A DNA stretch of 64,000 bases from Piscinibacter gummiphilus (GTDB taxonomy: Bacteria > Pseudomonadota > Gammaproteobacteria > Burkholderiales > Burkholderiaceae_C): NCBI RefSeq assembly GCF_032681285.1, contig NZ_CP136336.1:5443001-5507000 (forward strand). Reading direction: 5' to 3'. Positions within the stretch are counted from its first letter, which is position 1; every line of letters begins with the position of its first letter. This document shows positions 16,919 to 23,823 of the stretch, in pieces. The notes under the pieces are model-generated. The model was given only the letters and a program-made list of their open reading frames with translations. It was not told the DNA's origin and did not search any database. The position numbers and the translations under genes were made by a program.

Positions 16919-19042
16919 TTAGCGGCCCGCACCGACGGTGCGAAGCTCTTGAGCCACATGCCCGTCCTTCAGCACGATCACGCGCGACGCCGAAGCGATG
17001 GTCTCGGGCCGATGCGCCACGATCACGCGGGTGAGGTCGAGCCGGCGGACCGCCTGGTTCACCAGGCGCTCGCGGTCCACGTCGAGCGCACTGGTCGCTT
17101 CGTCGAGGAACAGGATCTGGGGTCGCTTGTAGAGCGCGCGGGCCAGCAGGATGCGCTGCTTCTGCCCGCCGGAGATGCTGGCGCCCATGTCGCCGATGAG
17201 CGTGTGAAAGCCCATGGGCATCGCTTCGATCTCGTCATGCACGGCCGCGAGCCGCGCGCACTGGGCCACCCACGCCGGGTCGGCATGGGCATCGAAGAAG
17301 CTGATGTTGTCGGTGATCGAGCCGGCGAAGAGCTGGTCTTCCTGCATCACCGTGCCGACCATGTCGCGGAAGCTGCGCAGCCCCAGCTGGCGCAGCGGCA
17401 CGCCGCCCACCAGCACCTCGCCCGCCTGCGGCTCGTGGATGCCGAGCAGGATCTTGAGCAGCGTCGTCTTGCCGCAGCCCGAGGGCCCCGAGATCGCCAC
17501 CGACTCGCCCGGCTCGATGGTGAAGCTCACGTCCTTCAGCACCTCGGGCTCGTTGTCGGAGTAGCGGAAGCTCACGTTGCGCAGCTCCAGGCGCGCAGGC
17601 TCCTCGCCGCGCTCGCGCCCCGGCACGTCGGGCTCGGCCTCGGGTGCGGTGAGCACGATGTCGGCCAGGCGCTCGCCTTCGAGCTTGAGCATCTTGAGCT
17701 CGACCACCTTGTCGATCAGCCCGCTCACCCGGGTCGAAAACGTCTCGCGGTAGGCGAAGAACGCGAACAGCATGCCGACCGAGAAGCGCTGGTCCATCAC
17801 CAGCAGCGCGCCGACCCAGATCACTGCAATGCGCTCCAGCCCGAACACCAGCTTGTGCAGCACGCCGAACAGCAGGTCGAGCTTGCGCGTGGCGATGTTG
17901 GCGTTCATCGCATCGACCACCTTGTTCATGAACTCGGCGTGGCGGTCTTCCTGGCGGTTGTAGAGCTTGATGCTCTGCACGCCGCGCAGCGATTCGAGGA
18001 AGTGCGTCGAGCGCTTGGCCGTGTGCACGATCTCTTCTTCGGTCGCTTCGCGCAGCGGCCGGAAGAAGGCCCAGCGCAGCAGCGCGTAGATCGCCACGCT
18101 GCCGGCCGCGATGGCGGCGAGCGTCACGCTGTAGACGCACATCACGGCAAACGTCAGCACGACCAGCAGCCCGTCGAGCACGGCTTCGATGAAGCTTGTG
18201 GTCAGCGTCTCCTGCATCTTCTGGATCGCCCCGAAGCGCGACATGATGTCGCCGGTGTGGCGCTTCTCGAACCAGCTCACCGGCAGCCGCATCAGGTGAG
18301 CGAACACATTGCCCAGCCACTGCAGGTTGAGCGTGGACGAGAGGTACAGCACCGCCCACGAGCGGATGGCCCCGGTGGCCACCTGCACCAGCACCAGCAG
18401 GCCGAAGCCGACGCCCAGCGTGAGGAGCAAGTCTCGATCGGCACTCACCAGCACGCCGTCGACCACCCACTGCATGAAGAAGGGCGACAGCAGCATGAAG
18501 GCTTCGAGCGCCAGCGCCAGCACGAAGATCTGCCCCAGCGAACGGCGCAGGCCCGACACGCGGCCCATCATCTGCCGCATGCTGATCGACTGCTTCTCTT
18601 CCTTGGGCTTGAAGTCGGGCGCGGGCGACAGCTCCAGCACGATGCCGGTGAAATGCTGGCTCACCTCGGACAGGCGCAACCGGCGCACGCCCCGCGCCGG
18701 GTCGTGGATCACCGCCACGTCGCCATGCAACTCGGCCAGCACCACGAAATGGTTCAGGTCCCAATGCAGCACGCAGGGCAATGCCAGCTGGGGCAGGTGC
18801 TCCATCTCGGCGCGCAGCGGCCGCGGGCTCAGCTGCATGCGCCCGGCCATGCGCACGAGGTCGGCCATCGTCGCGCCCTTGAGTGAGAGCGAGAAACGCT
18901 TGCGCAAGGTCGGCAGGTCGGTGCGCAGGCCATGCTGAGACGCGACCATCGCCAAGCAAGCGAGGCCGCATTCAGCGGCCTCGGTCTGCAGGATCATCGG
19001 AACGCGTCGCGCGCCCCAACCGAGGTGGAGTGAGTCCAGCAT
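16919..19042 (-). CDS. Peptidase-containing ABC transporter (C39 bacteriocin-exporter type)
   Basis: 707 residues with three parts. Residues 1-140 are a C39 peptidase: oxyanion Gln19, catalytic Cys25 (TEAAECG), His98 (DLNHFVV) and Asp114 (VIHDPARG), all intact. Residues about 160-440 form the six-helix ABC membrane domain. The C-terminal nucleotide-binding domain has GPSGCGKTT, signature SISGGQKQR and FLDEATSALD. Such proteins cut double-glycine leaders from peptides and export the mature part. The nearby 47-residue peptide with an LLRQVSGG leader is the evident substrate. ATG 19042 is chosen; the codon before it is TTG. It follows the HlyD adaptor by 25 bases. Confidence 0.95.
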   Translation of the reverse strand: MLDSLHLGWGARRVPMILQTEAAECGLACLAMVASQHGLRTDLPTLRKRFSLSLKGATMADLVRMAGRMQLSPRPLRAEMEHLPQLALPCVLHWDLNHFVVLAELHGDVAVIHDPARGVRRLRLSEVSQHFTGIVLELSPAPDFKPKEEKQSISMRQMMGRVSGLRRSLGQIFVLALALEAFMLLSPFFMQWVVDGVLVSADRDLLLTLGVGFGLLVLVQVATGAIRSWAVLYLSSTLNLQWLGNVFAHLMRLPVSWFEKRHTGDIMSRFGAIQKMQETLTTSFIEAVLDGLLVVLTFAVMCVYSVTLAAIAAGSVAIYALLRWAFFRPLREATEEEIVHTAKRSTHFLESLRGVQSIKLYNRQEDRHAEFMNKVVDAMNANIATRKLDLLFGVLHKLVFGLERIAVIWVGALLVMDQRFSVGMLFAFFAYRETFSTRVSGLIDKVVELKMLKLEGERLADIVLTAPEAEPDVPGRERGEEPARLELRNVSFRYSDNEPEVLKDVSFTIEPGESVAISGPSGCGKTTLLKILLGIHEPQAGEVLVGGVPLRQLGLRSFRDMVGTVMQEDQLFAGSITDNISFFDAHADPAWVAQCARLAAVHDEIEAMPMGFHTLIGDMGASISGGQKQRILLARALYKRPQILFLDEATSALDVDRERLVNQAVRRLDLTRVIVAHRPETIASASRVIVLKDGHVAQELRTVGAGR

Positions 19043-19067
19043 CAATACAACCCGTTCACGGCTTGGT

Positions 19068-20327
19068 TCACACGCGCCCCGTCACGCTCAGCAGGGGCTC
19101 GAAGATCCACTCGATCAGGCGACGGCGGTCGAGCAGCACGTCGGCGTCGAGTTGCATGCCGGGGGCGAGCGGCTGCGCACGGCCGTAGGCTTGCACCGCT
19201 TGCTGGTCCAGCGACACGGTGATGCGGTACAGCGGCTCGCGCTCGTCGGCGGCACGTGCCGGCAGCGAGAGCCCCGCCAGCTCGGCGGCCTGCAGCGGCG
19301 TGCGCGACACCTGCAGCACCTCGCCCGCGTGGTGGCCGAACTTCTGGTACGGATAGGCCTGGTAGCGCAGCTGCACCGGCTGGTGTGAGTGCAAGAACCC
19401 CACCGCGCTCGACGGCGCAAACAGATGCGCCTGCAGCCTGGCATCGGCCGGCAGCAGACTCGCCAGCGCCACCCCCGGCGTGACCGGCTGGCCACGCTCG
19501 GCGACCACGGCGGTCACCATGCCGTCTTCGGGTGCGCGCACGACGAGGCGCGACTGCGCTTCGCTTTCGGCGGAGCGCTGCGCGACGACCGCCAGGTCAC
19601 GCTCTAGCTCGCCCTGCTGCGCCTGCATGCGCAGCGGCAGCTCGCGAGCCTGCGCTTCCAGGTTGCCAATCTCGCGTTGCTGCACCGCACGCTGGCGCTC
19701 CAAGCTTTGCAACTGGGCGCGCAAGCCGAGCACCTCTTCGGCCTTGGCCTGCACCTGTGCGGACGACACGAAGTTGTCGTTGCGCAGCGACTCCAGTCGC
19801 GCCTGCGCCTGTTGCGCGAGCGCGAGGCGCTGCGCCTGCAGTGCCGCCTCGGCACCGATCTGCGCCAGTTCCTGCTGCATGTCGGCGATCTGCCGCTGCA
19901 GCGCGACCGCCTGCGATTGCTGCAGGCGCTGCTGGTGTTCGGTCGATTGTTTGAGGCTCTTCTCGCGCGCGGCGAGCGAGGCCTGCACGGCGGCCTGCGT
20001 GTCGCCGCGGAGCGTGGCCCGCTCCATCGACAACACGAACAGCACGTCGCCGCGCTTGACCACCTGCCCTTCCGTCACGTGCCGCTCGACGACTGTCGCA
20101 GCCTGCGGCGGCACAAGGCGGATCACTCCGCGATCCGGTACCAGGTATCCACTCACACGTGCTTTGCGCGTGTACTCCCCGAGCGATAGGTATGTGGCCG
20201 CCGCCGCCGCCGTGAGGGCGACGAGAGCGGTGAGCACGGCGAGGGATACCGGCCGGATCAGCTGAATGCTGCCCAGCCACTGTTGCCGTCGACCTTCGAC
20301 GACTTCAGGGCGGAAGAGGGAGGGCAT
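19068..20327 (-). CDS. HlyD/CvaA-type secretion adaptor
   Basis: 419 residues. A cytoplasmic N-terminus is followed by one membrane helix (about residues 25-50), a biotinyl-lipoyl-like segment, a long coiled coil rich in Gln and Ala (about 115-260), a second half-motif VVRAPEDGMVTAVVAERGQPVTPG, and a C-terminal beta domain. This is the membrane fusion protein that bridges a C39 ABC exporter to an outer-membrane channel such as TolC. The start ATG is 16 bases after the peptide gene stop, and the ABC gene follows, so peptide, adaptor and exporter form one unit. No dedicated TolC is in the locus. Confidence 0.93.
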   Translation of the reverse strand: MPSLFRPEVVEGRRQQWLGSIQLIRPVSLAVLTALVALTAAAAATYLSLGEYTRKARVSGYLVPDRGVIRLVPPQAATVVERHVTEGQVVKRGDVLFVLSMERATLRGDTQAAVQASLAAREKSLKQSTEHQQRLQQSQAVALQRQIADMQQELAQIGAEAALQAQRLALAQQAQARLESLRNDNFVSSAQVQAKAEEVLGLRAQLQSLERQRAVQQREIGNLEAQARELPLRMQAQQGELERDLAVVAQRSAESEAQSRLVVRAPEDGMVTAVVAERGQPVTPGVALASLLPADARLQAHLFAPSSAVGFLHSHQPVQLRYQAYPYQKFGHHAGEVLQVSRTPLQAAELAGLSLPARAADEREPLYRITVSLDQQAVQAYGRAQPLAPGMQLDADVLLDRRRLIEWIFEPLLSVTGRV

Positions 20328-20343
20328 GGCCCGTTACCAACAA

Positions 20344-20487
20344 TCACCACATGGGGCGGGGTGCGCCACCGGACACCTGCCGCAGCAGTTCCGGCGGCAG
20401 CGGTTGCGGCGCAGGAACTGTCTGACCAGGCTGCTGCTTGGGAGAAACGCTAGAACCGGGAACGCTCTTGGTGGTGGTGGGCTGCAT
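20344..20487 (-). CDS. 47-residue double-glycine leader peptide, candidate signal or bacteriocin precursor
   Basis: The gene has a strong Shine-Dalgarno AGGAG, 6 bases before ATG 20487. The peptide begins MQPTTTKSVPG, is Pro/Gln-rich, and ends PLPPELLRQVSGG-APRPMW. The end of the leader fits the double-glycine consensus: Gly-Gly at -2/-1 (residues 40-41) with hydrophobic Val38, Leu35 and Leu30 at -4, -7 and -12. Cleavage would release only APRPMW, six residues ending in Trp. It lies 16 bases before the HlyD gene and has a lux-box-like operator 74 bases upstream. It may be a signalling peptide read by the LuxR-type regulators next door, or a very small antimicrobial. The reading frame was checked codon by codon. 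Confidence 0.8.
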   Translation of the reverse strand: MQPTTTKSVPGSSVSPKQQPGQTVPAPQPLPPELLRQVSGGAPRPMW

Positions 20488-20561
20488 GGTGTGCTCCTGT
20501 GGGCTGTGCACAAGGCGATGTGCACTGAACACATTGCAGCAGCCACCACGTCGGCCGGTAA

Positions 20562-20577
20562 CTGTCAGCTCTTACAG
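20562..20577. promoter_or_regulatory. Lux-box-like operator upstream of peptide gene
   Basis: CTGTCAGCTCTTACAG is a 16-bp near-palindrome of the form CTGTCA-N4-TkACAG, with one mismatch in the half-sites. It matches the general lux box (CT-N12-AG). Its near edge is 74 bases upstream of the peptide start codon, and it shares the half-site CTGTCA with the sites before the third luxR gene. No clear -10 was picked out. Confidence 0.6.
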
Positions 20578-20614
20578 GGATGCGCTCGGTGAAATCCCCG
20601 GGGGGTGAGCCAGC

Positions 20615-21337
20615 TCAGCGGATCAAACCAAGTCGCAATGCTTTCAAAACTGCCTGGTGCTTGTTGACACACCCGAGTTTGTGCATCGCGTTGTTCGCGT
20701 GCAGCACGGCAGTGCGCTCGCTGATGCCGAGGACGTTGGCAACCTCCCAAGCGGTCTTCCCTTCCATCGTCCACCGCAATGTTTCGAGCTCACGCGGTGT
20801 GAGAGAAGGCCCTTCCTGGGAGACCACAGCCGGCTGCAACAAGCGAACCGAAGCTTCCTGTGCGTGCACAGCGTAGAGTTGCAACGCAGCGACCATGCGG
20901 GTAATTTCCGCCACGTCCTTGGGCAAGGGTTGGTCACGGTCCACGCCGAACAGGAAGTGCCGCCCCTCGGGCATATGGAGCGCAAGACAGATGCCATGTC
21001 GGTACCCAAACCTGGCTTGCTCCTCCCACACCTCAGCCTGACCGGCATCGAGGTAGGTGTTCTGGCTCCAGATAATGGGCACGCTCTTGTGCTTGCAATG
21101 CTGCATCACGGGATCGCGCTTGGCCGTATTACGGTCCTCTCCGATCTCGCGATACCCCGCCGGCGCGTTGTCGATCCATATGAATTCTGAATCGCCGATG
21201 AAGTGGTCGATGACGGTTGATGCGGTGACCGTCTGAAAGCCGAGGTCCCGCGCAAACCGCACAACGTGTGCCAGCAACTCGTCCTTCGTCTTGGCCTCAA
21301 GGACGGACAAGTAGCCACTTTGAAGCAGGCCTGACAT
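20615..21337 (-). CDS. LuxR-type regulator with autoinducer-binding domain (copy 1)
   Basis: 240 residues. An N-terminal autoinducer-binding domain (about 1-165) contains RDPVMQHCKHKSVPIIW, the conserved family core, with Asp75, Pro76 and Trp90 present. A C-terminal LuxR helix-turn-helix follows (LTPRELETLRWTMEGKTAWEVANVLGIS). The Trp that contacts the acyl-homoserine lactone ring in TraR/LasR (TraR Trp57) is Tyr62 here, and the next ligand Tyr is Gly66, so a non-AHL ligand is likely. ATG 21337 is chosen because AGGAG lies 9 bases upstream. It is third in the luxR tandem and directly upstream of the peptide-export genes. Confidence 0.92.
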   Translation of the reverse strand: MSGLLQSGYLSVLEAKTKDELLAHVVRFARDLGFQTVTASTVIDHFIGDSEFIWIDNAPAGYREIGEDRNTAKRDPVMQHCKHKSVPIIWSQNTYLDAGQAEVWEEQARFGYRHGICLALHMPEGRHFLFGVDRDQPLPKDVAEITRMVAALQLYAVHAQEASVRLLQPAVVSQEGPSLTPRELETLRWTMEGKTAWEVANVLGISERTAVLHANNAMHKLGCVNKHQAVLKALRLGLIR

Positions 21338-21416
21338 GAGCTTGACTCCTAACTTGTTCCGGGCCGTCGCCAATAGCGTCAGCGCTCATGATACGAAAGA
21401 CCGCCCCTCCAGATGC

Positions 21417-22139
21417 TCACTGAATCAACCCCAACCTCAACGCCTTCACCACCGCATGGAGTTTGCTCGAGCAACCCAGCTTGCGAGCCGCACTGTGGGC
21501 ATGACGCGCGACGGTGTCCTCGGCAATTCCAAGAATGCGCCCCACCTCCCACGCCGTCTTGCCTTCCATCGCCCACCGAAGAGTTTCAAGCTCCCGAGGG
21601 GTGAGGGCCACCGTCTCCTGCGGAGCGACCGAAGGCAACAGAACATGAGTGGACGCCTCCTGGGCATAGGCGGCGTACAGCTGCAGCGCCGCGGTCATCC
21701 TGGTGATCTCTGACGGGCACGCTGGCAAGGCTTGGTCACGATCCACACCCAGAAAAAAGTGCCGTCCTTTGGGTAGGTGCATGGCGAGACCGATGCCGCA
21801 GCGATAGCCATATTGGGCCTGCTCCTCCCACTTGTTGCCCTCGCCCGCCACAACGTAGGTCGCCTGATTCCAAATGATGGGCACGCTCTTGTGTTTGCAG
21901 TGCTGCATCACCGGATCGCGTTTGCCGTTGGCTGGATCGCTGGCCAAAGCGTCATAGGCCGCAGGCCCGTTGTCGACACAATGAAACTCTGGTTCACCCA
22001 GGACGTGGTCGATCACAGCCATCGCCGTGACCGTCCGGAAGCCCAGCCCCTGGGCGAAACGCACGACATGCGCTTCAAACTCGTGCTTGGTCTTCGCGTC
22101 CAGAACCGATATGTATTCGCCTTGCAGCATGCTTTCCAT
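21417..22139 (-). CDS. LuxR-type regulator with autoinducer-binding domain (copy 2)
   Basis: 240 residues, clearly a paralogue of copy 1: KRDPVMQHCKHKSVPIIW and LTPRELETLRW are shared exactly. Ligand-site positions are Tyr62 (for TraR Trp57) and Ala66 (for Tyr61), with Asp75, Pro76 and Trp90 kept. The helix-turn-helix is AWEVGRILGIAEDTVARHAHSAARK. The start ATG 22139 is 9 bases after the stop of copy 3. A separate promoter for copy 1 in the 79-base gap downstream cannot be excluded. The last 43 bases of this gene region are identical to those of copy 3, a mark of recent duplication or gene conversion. Confidence 0.92.
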   Translation of the reverse strand: MESMLQGEYISVLDAKTKHEFEAHVVRFAQGLGFRTVTAMAVIDHVLGEPEFHCVDNGPAAYDALASDPANGKRDPVMQHCKHKSVPIIWNQATYVVAGEGNKWEEQAQYGYRCGIGLAMHLPKGRHFFLGVDRDQALPACPSEITRMTAALQLYAAYAQEASTHVLLPSVAPQETVALTPRELETLRWAMEGKTAWEVGRILGIAEDTVARHAHSAARKLGCSSKLHAVVKALRLGLIQ

Positions 22140-22148
22140 TCAGGAGCC

Positions 22149-22877
22149 TCACTGAATCAACCCCAACCTCAACGCCTTCACCACCGCATGATGCTTGCTC
22201 GAACACCCAAGCTTGCGCGACGCGTTGTGGGCATGCCGGATCGCGGTGTTCTCCGCGATGCCGAGGATGCGCCCGATCTCCCAGGCGGTCTTGCCTTCCA
22301 TCGTCCAGCGCAGCACTTCGAGTTCGCGCGGTGAAAGCGCGAGGCCCTTGTGCTGCTCCAGCTCCGGCGGGGCCAGAAGGCGCATCGCGGGCTCGAGTGC
22401 ATAGGTCGCAAAGAGCTGTGCCGCCGCGAGTGCGCGAGTGACCTCCGCAGAGTTGGGCACGAGCCGCGCGGCGCGGTCGAGGCCGAACATCATGTGGCGC
22501 CCGTTCGGCAGGTGGTGGACCACCGCGATGCCGGTGCGGTAGCCGTGCTGCGCCTGGTGCTCCCAGGCCTCGCCCTGCCCGGCGTGCACATAGGTGGACT
22601 GGTCCCACACGAGCGGGCGGTGGCTGTGCTTGCAGTGCTGGCTGACCGGGTCGAGCTTGGCGTCGTCGAGGTTGGCAAAACTCTCGCGGTAGGCCGCGGG
22701 TGTGTTGTGCACCGAGCGGAATTCCGGCTCCTGGCCCGGCCGCTCCAGCACCGTGGTGAGCGAGACCGTCTGGAACTGCAGCCGCTGGGCGAAACGCACC
22801 ACGCAAGCCTGCAGCTCGTCGGGGGTCGACACCTCGTGCACCGCGAGGTAGTCGCCGTGATGTAACTCGTGATCCAT
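22149..22877 (-). CDS. LuxR-type regulator with autoinducer-binding domain (copy 3)
   Basis: 242 residues, the first gene of the tandem and the most diverged. The autoinducer domain keeps LDPVSQHCKHSHRPLVW with Asp76, Pro77 and Trp91; the AHL-contact positions are Tyr63 and Phe67 instead of Trp and Tyr. The C-terminal helix-turn-helix is LSPRELEVLRWTMEGKTAWEIGRILGIAENT. ATG 22877 (MDHELHHGDYLAVHE) aligns with the starts of the other two copies; no strong Shine-Dalgarno is seen. Two abutting lux-box-like sites (22949-22980) lie 72 bases upstream, so it is probably autoregulated. Confidence 0.9.
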   Translation of the reverse strand: MDHELHHGDYLAVHEVSTPDELQACVVRFAQRLQFQTVSLTTVLERPGQEPEFRSVHNTPAAYRESFANLDDAKLDPVSQHCKHSHRPLVWDQSTYVHAGQGEAWEHQAQHGYRTGIAVVHHLPNGRHMMFGLDRAARLVPNSAEVTRALAAAQLFATYALEPAMRLLAPPELEQHKGLALSPRELEVLRWTMEGKTAWEIGRILGIAENTAIRHAHNASRKLGCSSKHHAVVKALRLGLIQ

Positions 22878-22948
22878 CCCTGTTCGGCCCTGAAGGCACT
22901 TGTTGCTGGCGGGGTCGCCCAGTTCTCGCGACCTGCGACAGATTACAC

Positions 22949-22980
22949 CTGTCATGTTTGACAGCTGGCAGGGTTGACAG
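22949..22980. promoter_or_regulatory. Two abutting lux-box-like sites between luxR copy 3 and a divergent gene
   Basis: Site 1 (22949-22964) is CTGTCATGTTTGACAG, a perfect CTGTCA-N4-TGACAG palindrome. Site 2 (22965-22980) is CTGGCAGGGTTGACAG, one mismatch from the same pattern. A more degenerate 16-mer abuts on the left (22933-22948). The sites lie 72 bases from the luxR copy 3 start on one side, and site 1 is 74 bases from the start of the divergent small gene on the other. The spacing repeats that at the peptide gene. Confidence 0.65.
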
Positions 22981-23038
22981 CTGCGAAGGCGCTGGCTTGT
23001 GCGCATCATGCCGCCACTCCAACAACCATCGGACTCTC

Positions 23039-23446
23039 ATGCTGCGCCCATTGTCCAAACCCCATGTCGCTGCCGCGCCCGCGTGGATCGTGTGTGCGTG
23101 GCCCCCCGTCACCTGTCCCATCCAGCAGGCGCCCAGTCTCAACTTCGTGCACCTCGGAACCCGCGTGCTCAAGCCCGGCGACGCCGACAGCCCCACCACC
23201 GGCCAGACCCTCTGGGGCGGCCCCTCGGGCGAAGGCGCGGCCGGCGTGGCCTGGGATTGGGTCGAGATCCAGGAGGGCGTGGTCGCGATGGCCGACCCCT
23301 TCGGGCTCGTCACCAACCTGCAGTTCGTGGGCACCAAGGGCAAGGTGCTGACCGGCTTCGAGGCGACGCTGTGCCTCAACGAGCTGGTGCACGCCCTACC
23401 CTGGCAGAGCGAGGTGCAACGCGCGCTGGAACGTGTGGAGCACTGA
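23039..23446 (+). CDS. Hypothetical protein divergent from luxR copy 3
   Basis: 135 residues, not recognised. It has a Pro/Ala-rich N-terminus, then a compact region with WDWVEIQEGVVAMADPFGLVTNLQFVG that looks like a small beta-rich fold. No signal peptide or membrane segment is clear. ATG 23039 has no visible Shine-Dalgarno, so the start is uncertain. The gene shares its upstream region, with the lux-box-like sites, with luxR copy 3, so it may belong to the same regulon. Codon use looks like its neighbours. Confidence 0.55.
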   Translation: MLRPLSKPHVAAAPAWIVCAWPPVTCPIQQAPSLNFVHLGTRVLKPGDADSPTTGQTLWGGPSGEGAAGVAWDWVEIQEGVVAMADPFGLVTNLQFVGTKGKVLTGFEATLCLNELVHALPWQSEVQRALERVEH

Positions 23447-23823
23447 GGCTCGCACCGCACAGGCACAAAGAACACAGGCACAAAGAAAGACAGGCCACCG
23501 CACGGGCATGGGTGGCCTGGGAAACACCCCGGTAGGTGCAGGTTGCGCGAGCAACCCGTTGGAGACCGATGCGGATCGGTGCGCGCCCGGCAGGTGGTCT
23601 GCCGGGCCGATGGATGCCGACGTGGCCAGGCCCTCGGGTTGGCGTGATGGCTGCCAGCGGCTCGTCGGCTGCCGCAGGCCTCACGCCTCCCTTGTGTCCT
23701 CCCCGACCCGGAAGCCTGTCCACGCCGGCCCCCTCTCTCGTGGAGCAGGGTCCATGCGTTTGCCGTGACGGCAACAGGCAAAGACTAAGGCGCCGGGGGG
23801 CGCGCGCCTATGCCAAGAGCTTG
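23447..23823. other. Non-coding, hairpin-rich region
   Basis: 377 bases with no convincing gene. A 14-bp direct repeat (acaggcacaaagaa) occurs at 23459-23472 and 23474-23487. A perfect 9-bp hairpin follows at 23491-23519. Then come three adjacent perfect hairpins: 23541-23556 (6 bp), 23565-23580 (6 bp) and 23585-23607 (9 bp). More pairs are 23641-23647 with 23681-23687, 23715-23724 with 23739-23749, and 23761-23773. No known riboswitch, RNase P, tmRNA, 6S or SRP motif could be matched. It may be a structured RNA or a degraded element. Confidence 0.5.

Noticed and set aside
16910..18886. 658-codon plus-strand frame opposite the ABC exporter
   Set aside because: His/Gln/Arg-rich mirror text; the minus strand encodes an intact C39 ABC protein with all catalytic residues.
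20344..20532. Longer version of the peptide starting at 20532 (62 residues)
   Set aside because: The start at 20487 has AGGAG at the right distance, while the upstream start has none; the leader length then fits better.
15633..23446. An acyl-homoserine lactone system with a luxI synthase
   Set aside because: No LuxI-like protein is encoded in this window on either strand, and the AHL-contact Trp is replaced in all three regulators.
23433..23768. Possible 111-residue protein in the hairpin-rich region
   Set aside because: No ribosome site, no recognisable pattern, and the frame crosses several perfect hairpins; more likely non-coding.
23447..23823. Cobalamin, c-di-GMP or other known riboswitch, RNase P RNA, tmRNA, 6S or SRP RNA
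   Set aside because: Core conserved motifs of each were looked for on both strands and not found; the position between two 3' ends also argues against a riboswitch.
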